Source of the DNA: Gemmatimonadota bacterium
Lineage (GTDB): Bacteria; Gemmatimonadota; Gemmatimonadetes; Gemmatimonadales; GWC2-71-9
Length of the DNA stretch: 16,149 nt
Direction: 5' to 3'
Assembly: GCA_029862935.1 (NCBI GenBank)
Contig: JAOTWK010000035.1
Location: forward strand, 1 to 16,149
In this document: piece by piece, positions 4,843 to 12,299 of the stretch
Position numbering within the stretch: the first letter of the stretch is position 1
Layout of the letters: each line of letters begins with the position of its first letter
Notes under the pieces: model-generated
The model's input: the letters and a program-made list of their open reading frames with translations, nothing else
The model's database searches: none
Told to the model about the DNA's origin: nothing
Made by a program: the position numbers and the translations under genes

Positions 4843-7472
4843 TACACGCCGAGGATCTCTGCGACGATTCGTGGCGTCGCTGTCCGCGCCGCCGAGAGCT
4901 TTGCAGCGTCCCCTGCTCCGGCTGAGGCAAAGTGTGGGCGGCCACCGCCTCGGCCACCACTCACCTCTGCAATGCGACTCACGATGGCACCAGCCTTGAC
5001 GCCGCGGGAAATGAGATCGTCCGTGACACCCACGTGAATGCCGGCACGCTCTCCAGTCACGAACAGCACCTGAATCGCCGCCTTGTGTCCCTCGCGGAAC
5101 GCGTCCATGAGCAACCCGATTTGGCCTCGGTCCGAGACCGGAGCCTCACCAAGGTACAGCTCCGCTTCCCCAACTTGGTGCCTCTCGTAGCCCTCTCTTC
5201 TCCCTCCTCCCCCTTCCCTGAGGAGCTCCTCGACCTGCCGCTCTAACCGCTTCTTCTCCTCCAACAGTCCCTCGATACGTCGAGCCAAGTGCTCGGGTGC
5301 AGTGCGCAGTGTTCCCGCTGCCTCTTCGATTCGTTCCCCTAAGCTCTTCACATGTGTGTAGGCGACTGGACCTGTCATAGCCTCAATGCGCCTCACCCCT
5401 GCGGCCACACCCGTCTCGCCCGCAAAGTGGAACAGCCCGATCTGGCCGGTCGAGCGCACGTGCGTCCCGCCGCACAGCTCCATGGTCACACCAGGCATGT
5501 CCACAACGCGCACCACGTCGCCGTATTTGTCGCCGAAGAACGCGATCGCTCCGGCAGCAATCGCGTCGCGGTACGGCATGATATGGGTGTCGACGAGTAC
5601 GTTCTCCCAGATGTGCTCGTTCACCTCTTCTTCGATCGCATCCAGTTCTTCCGGTTTGACGGGCGCATGGTGAGAGAAATCAAAGCGCAGCCGGTCGGGG
5701 GCGACTACGGATCCTGCCTGCCGAACGTGCCCGCCCAACACTTGGCGCAGTGCATGATGCACCAAATGCGTCGCCGAGTGGTTGCGCTCGATGTTACGCC
5801 GCCGCTCCTCAGCCACGGTCGCCTCGACGGAGGTGGGCTCGAAAGGCCCTTCGTAGGGTCCGACGACCACCTGCTTCCCTTCGACCTTGATCACGTCCTC
5901 GACCGGAAGCAACCACCCATCGCCTTTCACGACGCCAGTATCGCTCACCTGGCCGCCTGATTCCGCGTAGAAGGGGTTCTCGTGCAGTACGAGCTCCAAC
6001 TGATCGTCGCCTTGCCGAAACGAGAGAATCTCGGTCTCGGCATTGGTCATTTCGTATCCCACGAACTTCTGGCGCTTGCGCGGAATCACACGGGTGAATC
6101 TTCCAGCGCCGCCTCCGCGCCGTACGACAGCTCGCCCTCCTCCCTCCCCTCTCCTCCCCGATGTCCGCGACCTCTTCTGCTGTTCTGTGAGCGCCCTCTC
6201 GAACCCAGCTTGATCGACAGACCATCCCCGCTCGGCCGCAATCAACTGCGTCAGATCGATCGGAAATCCATACGTATCGTACAGCTTGAAGGCGTCCGCT
6301 CCTGCAATCGTACCGGATGCTCCCGCAGTCAGCTCGTCCAACCGCTCGAGCCCACCGTCGATCGTCGCCAGGAACCGCTCCTCTTCCGCGCGTGCAACGC
6401 TTTCAATGTGATCGGCCTTCTCCTCGAGCTCAGGATAGACGCCGCCCAGGGAGTCAACGACGACTCTGGACAGCTGCGCAAGCATCGGCTCACTCTGACC
6501 AAGCAGGTATGCGTGCCTCACAGCGCGTCGCAGGATCCGGCGTAGTACGTAGCCGCGCCCGTCCGCGGACGGATAGACCCCATCAGCCAACAGGAACGAC
6601 ACAGCGCGGGCGTGGTCGGCTAAAACACGGAAACCAATCCCCTTCCGGCCCCGATCGTACTGCTTCCCCACGATCTCTTCAGCGCGTCGAATGATCGGCA
6701 TGAAGAGATCGGTGTCGTAATTCGAGTGGACGTCTTGCAGCACCGCCGCAATCCGCTCGAGCCCAGCACCGGTATCCACTGAAGGCGCGGGCAGTGGAGT
6801 GCGGGACCCGTCCGCCGCCTGATCGAACTGCATGAAGACCAGGTTCCAGATCTCGAAGAGGTCACCGGACTCAGCGATGACCTCGAACTCTTCAAGCGAC
6901 GGGACACTACCTCTCCCCCCTCCCTCCTCCCTCAAATCCACGTACATCTCCGAACACGGCCCGCACGGCCCCGTATCGCCCATCTGCCAGAAATTGTCCT
7001 TGTCGCCCAGCCCGTAGATCCGCTCGTCGGCGACTCCGGCCACCTCACGCCACAGCTTTCGCGCGTCATCGTCGGTGTGGTGGACGCTAATGAAGAGCCG
7101 GTCGGGATCGATGCCCAAATACTCCTCGCTAGTCACCCATTCCCAGGCGTACTCTATCGCTTCCTTCTTGAAGTAGTCACCGAACGAGAAGTTGCCGAGC
7201 ATTTCGAAGAACGTGTGATGCCGAGCGGTGAGTCCCACCTGCTCGAGATCGTTGTGTTTCCCTCCAGCACGGACGCACTTTTGCGCGGTGACAGCGCGAT
7301 CGTAGTCGCGGTGCTCCAACCCCTGGAACACCTGCTTGAACTGCACCATGCCGGCGTTGGTGAAGAGCAGGGTGGGATCACCGGCAGGGGCCAACGACGA
7401 CGACGCCACGTGTTGGTGGCTGCGCGACTTGAAGTAGTCAATGAATGACTGCCGGATGGTGCTCGATTTCAT
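4842..7472 (-). CDS. alaS: Alanyl-tRNA synthetase
   Basis: The 876-residue product is a full-length class II alanyl-tRNA synthetase, which charges tRNA-Ala in the cytoplasm and removes mischarged serine or glycine. The catalytic core occupies the N-terminal ~240 residues (FTNAGMVQFK, RAGGKHNDLE, FFEMLGNFSFGDYF, DTGPCGPCSEM, SVDTGAGLER). The editing domain has the zinc-site motifs HSATH (565-569) and CGGTH (667-671). A coiled-coil stretch (737-751) leads to the C-Ala domain with SGGRGGGRP near 838-846. Three loops are low-complexity and G/A-encoded: residues 182-190, 438-458 and 753-761. None touches a catalytic motif. The start follows the usual family N-terminus (IRQSFIDYFKSRSHQHVASSSL), though no strong ribosome binding site precedes it. 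It lies 88 bp after recX. Confidence 0.97.
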   Translation of the reverse strand: MKSSTIRQSFIDYFKSRSHQHVASSSLAPAGDPTLLFTNAGMVQFKQVFQGLEHRDYDRAVTAQKCVRAGGKHNDLEQVGLTARHHTFFEMLGNFSFGDYFKKEAIEYAWEWVTSEEYLGIDPDRLFISVHHTDDDARKLWREVAGVADERIYGLGDKDNFWQMGDTGPCGPCSEMYVDLREEGGGRGSVPSLEEFEVIAESGDLFEIWNLVFMQFDQAADGSRTPLPAPSVDTGAGLERIAAVLQDVHSNYDTDLFMPIIRRAEEIVGKQYDRGRKGIGFRVLADHARAVSFLLADGVYPSADGRGYVLRRILRRAVRHAYLLGQSEPMLAQLSRVVVDSLGGVYPELEEKADHIESVARAEEERFLATIDGGLERLDELTAGASGTIAGADAFKLYDTYGFPIDLTQLIAAERGWSVDQAGFERALTEQQKRSRTSGRRGEGGGRAVVRRGGGAGRFTRVIPRKRQKFVGYEMTNAETEILSFRQGDDQLELVLHENPFYAESGGQVSDTGVVKGDGWLLPVEDVIKVEGKQVVVGPYEGPFEPTSVEATVAEERRRNIERNHSATHLVHHALRQVLGGHVRQAGSVVAPDRLRFDFSHHAPVKPEELDAIEEEVNEHIWENVLVDTHIMPYRDAIAAGAIAFFGDKYGDVVRVVDMPGVTMELCGGTHVRSTGQIGLFHFAGETGVAAGVRRIEAMTGPVAYTHVKSLGERIEEAAGTLRTAPEHLARRIEGLLEEKKRLERQVEELLREGGGGRREGYERHQVGEAELYLGEAPVSDRGQIGLLMDAFREGHKAAIQVLFVTGERAGIHVGVTDDLISRGVKAGAIVSRIAEVSGGRGGGRPHFASAGAGDAAKLSAARTATPRIVAEILGV
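5191..5218 (-). repeat. G/A-rich arm in alaS (C-terminal loop)
   Basis: The coding strand reads GGGAAGGGGGAGGAGGGAG followed by AAGAGAGGG and encodes REGGGGRREG after the coiled coil, at the join to the C-Ala domain. It shares the core GGAGGAGGGAG with the other members. No pyrimidine arm is adjacent. Confidence 0.5.
6120..6157 (-). repeat. G/A-rich arm in alaS (before the editing domain)
   Basis: The coding strand holds GGGGAGGAGAGGGGAGGGAG followed by GAGGGC, encoding GRRGEGGGR within a longer Gly/Arg-rich stretch (residues about 438-458). It lies in the linker between the tRNA-recognition region and the editing domain, a position of variable length in AlaRS proteins. Confidence 0.5.
6906..6935 (-). 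repeat. G/A-rich arm in alaS (catalytic domain loop)
   Basis: The coding strand reads GAGGGAGGAGGGAGGGGGGA followed by GAGG and encodes REEGGGRG (residues 181-188), directly after the CGPCSEMYVDL motif. That position is a variable loop in AlaRS, before FEIWNLVFMQF. Confidence 0.5.
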
Positions 7473-7529
7473 CCAAGGAAGGTAACAACGATGCGATCCG
7501 TCACGTAGACGTTGCGCGTCGGGATTCGC

Positions 7530-7544
7530 GGCAGTCCTACTGCC
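7530..7544 (-). terminator. Small hairpin downstream of recX (weak terminator candidate)
   Basis: GGCAGT-CCT-ACTGCC forms a perfect 6-bp stem with a 3-base loop, 16 bases after the recX stop. No T-run follows, so intrinsic termination is doubtful. The recX/alaS gap (7473-7560) shows no other structure. Confidence 0.25.
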
Positions 7545-7560
7545 CTGCCCAGCCTACCGA

Positions 7561-8196
7561 TTACCGCTCCTCACCCACCACCTCCCTCACCATCTCCACG
7601 ACGTCCCTCCCCCTGAACCCCCTCCTGCCCAAGTAGGCTACGAGCCGACGCATGAGCTTCTCGCGGGACAAGTCACCCAGCTGGTTGCGACGCTTCTCGG
7701 CGATCTGGCGTGCTTGGGCCATGGGGTCGACGCCCTCAGCTTCGAGCACCCGATCGATGGCCCGTTCTGCCAGCCGGCGGTCAACACCCTTGGCCATCAG
7801 ATCGGTGAGGAGACGAGGGGGCCCGTGGCCCTTGGCCGAGCGGACCCGCGCGTAGTGCTCTGCAAAGGTCGTGTCGTCGAGCAAACCCCTCGACTCGAGT
7901 CGGCCAACGGCCTCCGCGGCGGCTGACGGATTGTGCCCGCGCTCTCGTAGCTTGCGGAGGACCTCATGCACTGAGCGCGGCCGCGCGGCGAGCATCCGAG
8001 TCGCTACCCGGTACGAGGCCTCCACGTCCGCAATGTACGAGAGCCGATCGACCGTCTCTTGAGCGACTTCCTGCTCGGCCTCGAGCCCCATGTCACGCAC
8101 GACTTCTGGGGGAACGGATGCAAATCGGGCCCCGTCCAACTCGATAACGAGACAAGAGGGGGCCCGGCGGTCGGGGTGGATGCGCGTTACACGCAT
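7561..8196 (-). CDS. recX: Regulatory protein RecX
   Basis: The 211-residue product matches the RecX family, which binds RecA filaments and limits or modulates recombinase activity. The three-helix repeat pattern is visible in EASYRVATRMLAARPRSVHEV, LRKLRERGHNP, LESRGLLDDTTFAEHYARVR and KGVDRRLAERAIDRVL, ending in LGRRGFRGRDVVEMVREV. The alternative GTG start at 8211 adds five residues; ATG at 8196 (MRVTRIHPD) better fits the family start. It lies 77 bp downstream of recA, the classic partner arrangement, with the gap filled by an inverted repeat that could tune the ratio of the two products. Confidence 0.92.
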   Translation of the reverse strand: MRVTRIHPDRRAPSCLVIELDGARFASVPPEVVRDMGLEAEQEVAQETVDRLSYIADVEASYRVATRMLAARPRSVHEVLRKLRERGHNPSAAAEAVGRLESRGLLDDTTFAEHYARVRSAKGHGPPRLLTDLMAKGVDRRLAERAIDRVLEAEGVDPMAQARQIAEKRRNQLGDLSREKLMRRLVAYLGRRGFRGRDVVEMVREVVGEER

Positions 8197-8220
8197 GAAA
8201 CTAGACAGCACCCGTCAATC

Positions 8221-8285
8221 GTGAAACGTGAAAGGCGAAACGAAGCTTCGACTTGCCGTTCACGTTTCACGTCTCACGTCTCACC
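8221..8285. repeat. GTGAAACGTGAA inverted repeat at the recA/recX junction
   Basis: GTGAAACGTGAA at 8221-8232 is the perfect reverse complement of TTCACGTTTCAC at 8259-8270. Further degenerate units lie inside (AAGGCGAAACG) and outside (GTCTCACGTCTCACC). A central GAAGCTTC palindrome (8242-8249) sits in the spacer. The right side runs into the last codons of recA. The right arm recurs exactly at 886-898. Confidence 0.75.
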
Positions 8286-9356
8286 CTCCGCGTCGTCAGG
8301 AGCTACCTCCGCCTCTGGCGGGTGCTCCACCACCATCCCCAACACCACCTTCACCTTCTGCTCGATCTCCGCCGCAACATCCGCATGGTCCTTGAGGTAC
8401 AGTTTGGCGTTCTCTCGACCCTGCCCGATCCGCTCCTTGCCGTACGAATACCAGGCACCGCTCTTGTCGATGATGTTGGCCTCGGCGCCGATGTCGACCA
8501 GCAACGACACGTGACTGATACCCTCGTTGAACATGATGTCGAACTCCGCCTGTTTGAAGGGCGGCGCGACCTTGTTCTTCACCACCTTGACGCGAACCTT
8601 GTTGCCCGTGATCTCGTCCCGCTCTTTGACCGGACCGATCCGGCGTACATCGAGCCGAACGGAGGAGTAGAACTTGAGTGCGCGACCGCCCGTCGTGGTC
8701 TCGGGGTTCCCGAACATGATCCCTATCTTCTCACGCAGTTGATTGATGAACACGACCGACGTGCGCGACCGGTTGATGCTCCCCGCGAGCTTTCTCAACG
8801 CCTGCGACATCAGCCGCGCCTGCAGTCCCACGTGCGAGTCACCCATGTCGCCCTCGATCTCGGCCTTGGGCACGAGGGCCGCTACCGAGTCGATCACGAT
8901 CACATCTACCGCACCCGAACGCACCAGAATCTCTGCAATCTCCAGTGCCTCTTCGCCCGTGTCTGGCTGTGAGACCAGGAGGTTCTCGATGTCGACCCCG
9001 AGCTTCTTGGCATATTCGACATCGAGCGCGTGCTCAGCATCGATGAACGCTGCGACACCACCCGCCTTCTGTGCGTTCGCTTCGATGTGCAGCGCGAGCG
9101 TTGTCTTCCCGCTCGACTCCGGCCCATAGATCTCGGTGATCCGACCACGCGGAATGCCGCCCACCCCAATCGCGGCATCGAGGTTGATCGCGCCGGTCGA
9201 GATCGCTCCGACCACCACGCGAGGCCTGTCCTGCCCCATACGCATGATGGCGCCCTTCCCAATCGTCTTCTCTATCTGGGCGATCGCGAGGTTCAAGGCC
9301 TTTGACTTCTCTTGCGCCATCTTGGGATCGACTTGTTGGTCAGACTTGGCAGGCAT
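8274..9356 (-). CDS. recA: Recombinase RecA
   Basis: The 360-residue RecA is the DNA strand-exchange ATPase that drives homologous recombination and SOS induction. Numbered from ATG 9356: Walker A GPESSGKT at 78-85, the catalytic glutamate region FIDAEHALD at 104-112, Walker B VIVID at 152-156, and [22 protein letters not shown] covering the MAW/L2 region. An acidic tail ([13 protein letters not shown]) ends the protein. The frame extends to 9404, but that start falls inside the GATAGCTGATGGCTG repeat. ATG 9356 has AGGA about 10 bases upstream and is preferred. No convincing LexA box was found in the 147-bp upstream gap, which is notable but not decisive because operator consensus varies by phylum. 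Confidence 0.97.
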   Translation of the reverse strand: MPAKSDQQVDPKMAQEKSKALNLAIAQIEKTIGKGAIMRMGQDRPRVVVGAISTGAINLDAAIGVGGIPRGRITEIYGPESSGKTTLALHIEANAQKAGGVAAFIDAEHALDVEYAKKLGVDIENLLVSQPDTGEEALEIAEILVRSGAVDVIVIDSVAALVPKAEIEGDMGDSHVGLQARLMSQALRKLAGSINRSRTSVVFINQLREKIGIMFGNPETTTGGRALKFYSSVRLDVRRIGPVKERDEITGNKVRVKVVKNKVAPPFKQAEFDIMFNEGISHVSLLVDIGAEANIIDKSGAWYSYGKERIGQGRENAKLYLKDHADVAAEIEQKVKVVLGMVVEHPPEAEVAPDDAEGET

Positions 9357-9397
9357 GAGGTGAGAATCCTGGTTGGCAGTTATGGGTTGAGGACTTT

Positions 9398-9433
9398 CAG
9401 CCATCAGCTATCGGCCTTCAGCCATCAGCTGTA
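9398..9433. repeat. GATAGCTGATGGCTG-family direct repeat upstream of recA
   Basis: Two direct copies of CAGCCATCAGCT, at 9398-9409 and 9419-9430, are separated by nine bases. The first extends to CAGCCATCAGCTATC, an exact complement of 2709-2723. It lies in the presumed recA leader. Confidence 0.6.
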
Positions 9434-9473
9434 GGTGTCGAGTGCTGTCGTCAGAGTCGTCTATCAAGGTCTC

Positions 9474-9486
9474 CCGAATATAAACC
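9474..9486 (-). promoter_or_regulatory. Possible -10 region for recA
   Basis: The minus strand has TTTATATTCGG in an otherwise GC-rich gap between yraN and recA, which could be a -10 element. No clear -35 is seen at the right distance. If real, the recA leader would be about 110 bases and would contain the repeat. Confidence 0.25.
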
Positions 9487-9503
9487 GAAAACACCACCCC
9501 CCG

Positions 9504-9899
9504 CTAGCCGATCCGAAACGCATCCTCCACATGCTCCAGTCGATATCTCCCTCGCGGAGAGAGCGTAACTCCAATCACGTCAAAGCGATACGCATCGTCC
9601 GGCGATCCGTGGCGGTCGACCCAAGCGTTTGCCACCCGGACAATCTCCCGGCGCTTGCCCCACCTGATCGCCTCCAGCGGGCTGCCAAACCTGGAACCCC
9701 ACCGGGTCTTCACCTCGAGAAATGCTACGAGATGGCCCTTCCGGGCCACCAGATCGACCTCCAGGCGGCCCATGCGGAAGCGGTGCTCCAGAATCTTCCA
9801 CCCGGTGGCCTTGAGATACTGCATCGCCAGCTCTTCGCCCTGCAGACCGCGCACATGGCGCGGATCGGTCCAAGTGGACGGGTCGGACTTGATCGGCAT
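9504..9899 (-). CDS. YraN/UPF0102 family nuclease-like protein
   Basis: The 131-residue product has the complete UPF0102 pattern: GLQGEELAMQYLKATGWKIL, then RFRMGRLEVDLVAR, then AFLEVKTRWGSRFG. It adopts an endonuclease-like fold by family knowledge, with the likely active-site residues Glu47, Asp49, Glu62 and Lys64 all present. Family members are linked to DNA processing, but the exact role is not settled. ATG at 9899 is the only sensible start; no strong ribosome binding site precedes it. It sits between ftsK and recA, consistent with a DNA metabolism setting. Confidence 0.9.
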   Translation of the reverse strand: MPIKSDPSTWTDPRHVRGLQGEELAMQYLKATGWKILEHRFRMGRLEVDLVARKGHLVAFLEVKTRWGSRFGSPLEAIRWGKRREIVRVANAWVDRHGSPDDAYRFDVIGVTLSPRGRYRLEHVEDAFRIG

Positions 9900-9967
9900 G
9901 GAGCAAGGTGCGGCCGACGGCTATCGAGCAGGTAACCGGTTCCATGCGCCAATAAGCTGAGCATTGC

Positions 9968-10047
9968 ACGGGAAACGGGGGCCGCGACACGGGATACGGA
10001 TGCTCATCGCGTCCCTCCGTATCCCGAATCCCATATCCCGTATCCCT
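9968..10047. repeat. GGGATACGG inverted tandem repeat at the ftsK/yraN junction
   Basis: CGGGATACGGA at 9990-10000 is the perfect reverse complement of TCCGTATCCCG at 10016-10026 (11 bp, 15-base loop). Further ATCCC units (GAATCCCATATCCCGTATCCC) continue on the right up to the ftsK stop, and GGGAAACGGGGG lies on the left. The remaining part of this gap (9900-9967) shows only a short GCATGGA/TCCATGC inverted repeat around the yraN start. Confidence 0.7.
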
Positions 10048-12298
10048 AGTAGTCCCCCAGTTCTTCCATGCCGATCAACACCTCTCGTCCCTTGGGCCCG
10101 CCCGAGGGGCCCAGGATGCCCGCGTCCTCGAGTTGATCCATGATACGTGCCGCGCGGCCGTAGCCGATCTTTAGGCGGCGCTGCAACAGCGACGTCGAGC
10201 CGCCCTGATTGCTGATGCACACCTGTGCTGCCTCGATGAACAGCGCATCGCGGTCTGCCCCTTCTGCCCCTCCCACCCCGCCTGCCACATCTGCCGCCGA
10301 TTCCTCGATCGTCTGTACGACGTCGAGAATGTCCTCCTCGCGCTCCGGGACGAGCCCTTCTTGTTCTCGCTCTTCCTCCAACGCTTTTGCCTTCTCGGCA
10401 TACCACTTGGTCAGGTCCTCGGTCTCAGGAGTCGAAATGTAGGCCCCCTGGAACCGCACCGGCTCGCTCTTCCCCGGTGGTAAGAACAAGCCGTCGCCGT
10501 TGCCCAGTAGCGCCTCCGCGCCGTTCTGATCGAGGATGGTTCGGCTGTCGACCTTCGACGCGACTCGAAACGCAATCCGGCACGGGAAGTTGGCCTTGAT
10601 GAGTCCCGTGATCACGTTCACGCTGGGTCGCTGGGTGGCAAGAATGAGATGGATGCCCGTGGCACGTGCTTTCTGCGCCAATATTGCCAGCGGCTTCTCG
10701 ACTTCGCCCTGCACGGTCATCATCAGGTCGGCGAGTTCGTCGACGATGAGGACGATATAGGGGAGGGGGCCGCCGGAATACGGGAGGGGGGAGGAGAGAA
10801 GAGTACCCGCCGACGCATCGTCCCCCTCCGGTGCACCGGAGCGCACTCCTCCCCCCTCCCGCCTCCCACCTCCCACATCAACCAGCTCCCGTCCCTCCGC
10901 CAAGAATCGATTGAAATCCGCCATGCCCCTCGCACCGTTCGCGTGGAACAGCCGGTACCGTCGGTCCATCTCGACCATGATCCACTTCAAGACCTGCGCG
11001 GCTTCCCGGTTGTCGGTGACGACGGGATGACGGAGATGCGGCAACGCATTGTACAGCGAGAGCTCGACCATCTTGGGATCGATCATCAACAACCGGAGCT
11101 CACGCGGCGTGTAGCGGTAGATCAAGCTCGTGATGATGGTGTTGATGCAGATCGACTTGCCGGAGCCCGTGGCCCCCGCAATGAGCAAGTGCGGCATGCG
11201 GGCGAGATCGGTGACGATGGGCTTGCCCGCCAGATTGTGTCCCAACGCTATCGGCAACACGCCGCGGGCGCCCTCCCACTCCGAGGCATCGAGCAATTCG
11301 CGGAGGGCCACGATTCGGGGAGCGGGGTTCGGGACCTCGACACCGACCGCGCCTTTCCCGGGAATCGGTGCCACGATGCGGATCGACTGCGCACGCATGG
11401 CGAGCGCCAAGTCATCGGCCAGCGCGGCGATCCGTCCCACTTTTACCCCCGGCGCCGGCGCGACTTCGTATTGCGTCACCACCGGCCCCGTCGTACGACC
11501 CACGATCGTTCCGTCGACCCGAAACGTGGCGAGCGTCTCGATCAGAATGTCCCCCTGCCGCTCGATTGCCTCGTCCCAGTCGTGGATCTCTCTGACGCTG
11601 GGCGACGTGAGCAGACTCACCGGGGGCAGCTCGTCAAACACATCTTCTTCGTCGTCTTTGCTGCGGCGGAAGAACGAGCGCTTCTTGGGTCGGGCGGTTG
11701 GGCGGTTCGATTCCACCGCTGAGAGGGGGGAAGAGGGAGCGGGGCGGGGGACAGACAGAACATCGCCGTCCATCGCCCGCCCTCGCCCCACATCGCCCTC
11801 CGTCTGCGAGAGGCGACGGAAGGGGTGCCAATCCAGCGAGTATATGGTGAGCGCCGAGAGCCCCAACACGCCGCTGATCACCGCACCGGCGGTCCCAATG
11901 AGGCTGGCGATACCCACGGCCATCGCGGCTGGCGCGATTCCGGTGAGCTTCTGGGTCGCGGTCCACAGCTCGTAGTCTGCTGGGAAGTCACTCGGGCGAA
12001 CGGCGCCCGACGCTACGGCGATCGCAAACGGCACCAGCACGATGAGCCCGGCGAAGAGCACCGTCACTCTCAGGAAATCGAGCCGCGGGACGCGACCGAA
12101 GCCACCGAGTCCGGCCGTCAGGCCATACACTGGCACGAGCGCAGCCCCAATCCCGAGCGCGCGCCAGAGAAACCCACCGACACCCCGGCCCACAGGGCCG
12201 GTGACCTGCCACGGCAGGAGGGTGAGCGCCACAAAAATACCGGCTAGGAGGGCACCGATTGCGATGAGCTCCTGCCGGTGTCGTGGCGTCAGCGGCAT
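10046..12298 (-). CDS. ftsK: DNA translocase FtsK/SpoIIIE family
   Basis: The 750-residue product is a septal DNA pump that moves chromosome ends during division and aids dimer resolution. Four membrane segments lie in residues 10-155 (ELIAIGALLAGIFVALTLLP, FLWRALGIGAALVPVYGL, VTVLFAGLIVLVPFAIAVA and AMAVGIASLIGTAGAVISG). A short charged linker (160-230) follows, then the motor with Walker A GATGSGKS at 375-382 and Walker B IVLIVDEL at 515-522. The C-terminal winged-helix gamma domain (GGSTSLLQRRLKIGYGRAARIM) would read the polar guide sequence. The frame extends upstream to 12655, but that part overlaps comB. ATG 12298 begins one base after the comB stop, with GAGG just upstream. Residues about 475-510 come from a G/A-rich palindromic element in the loop before Walker B, normally a variable region. 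Confidence 0.95.
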   Translation of the reverse strand: MPLTPRHRQELIAIGALLAGIFVALTLLPWQVTGPVGRGVGGFLWRALGIGAALVPVYGLTAGLGGFGRVPRLDFLRVTVLFAGLIVLVPFAIAVASGAVRPSDFPADYELWTATQKLTGIAPAAMAVGIASLIGTAGAVISGVLGLSALTIYSLDWHPFRRLSQTEGDVGRGRAMDGDVLSVPRPAPSSPLSAVESNRPTARPKKRSFFRRSKDDEEDVFDELPPVSLLTSPSVREIHDWDEAIERQGDILIETLATFRVDGTIVGRTTGPVVTQYEVAPAPGVKVGRIAALADDLALAMRAQSIRIVAPIPGKGAVGVEVPNPAPRIVALRELLDASEWEGARGVLPIALGHNLAGKPIVTDLARMPHLLIAGATGSGKSICINTIITSLIYRYTPRELRLLMIDPKMVELSLYNALPHLRHPVVTDNREAAQVLKWIMVEMDRRYRLFHANGARGMADFNRFLAEGRELVDVGGGRREGGGVRSGAPEGDDASAGTLLSSPLPYSGGPLPYIVLIVDELADLMMTVQGEVEKPLAILAQKARATGIHLILATQRPSVNVITGLIKANFPCRIAFRVASKVDSRTILDQNGAEALLGNGDGLFLPPGKSEPVRFQGAYISTPETEDLTKWYAEKAKALEEEREQEGLVPEREEDILDVVQTIEESAADVAGGVGGAEGADRDALFIEAAQVCISNQGGSTSLLQRRLKIGYGRAARIMDQLEDAGILGPSGGPKGREVLIGMEELGDY
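10761..10875. repeat. G/A-rich palindromic element inside ftsK
   Basis: CGGGAGGGGGGAGGAG at 10781-10796 is the perfect reverse complement of 10846-10861 (16 of 16). The 49-base spacer contains a perfect 16-bp palindrome, CTCCGGTGCACCGGAG (10826-10841). The outer end at 10856-10875 matches the element in the small unknown gene at 19 of 20 bases. The frame is kept and encodes a Gly/Arg/Ser-rich loop. Confidence 0.78.
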
Positions 12299-12299
12299 G

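Noticed and set aside
4935..4960. GGRGGGRP segment near the AlaRS C-terminus as another G-rich insert
   Set aside because: A Gly-rich GGGGRP motif at this place is a conserved feature of the AlaRS C-Ala domain, so it is native sequence.
3553..8285. CRISPR array made of the GTGAAA repeats
   Set aside because: The units are short, degenerate and without regular spacers, and no cas gene is present.
9357..9404. Longer RecA start (16 extra residues)
   Set aside because: The start codon is part of the GATAGCTGATGGCTG repeat. The downstream ATG at 9356 has AGGA at a reasonable distance.
9405..9503. LexA/SOS box upstream of recA
   Set aside because: No GAAC-N-GTTC or CTG-N10-CAG type dyad was found that stands out from the repeats.
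10649..11975. Long + strand ORFs (281 and 357 codons) antisense to ftsK
   Set aside because: They mirror the ftsK coding frame in GC-rich DNA, have low-complexity Arg/Pro/Ser composition and no recognisable domains.
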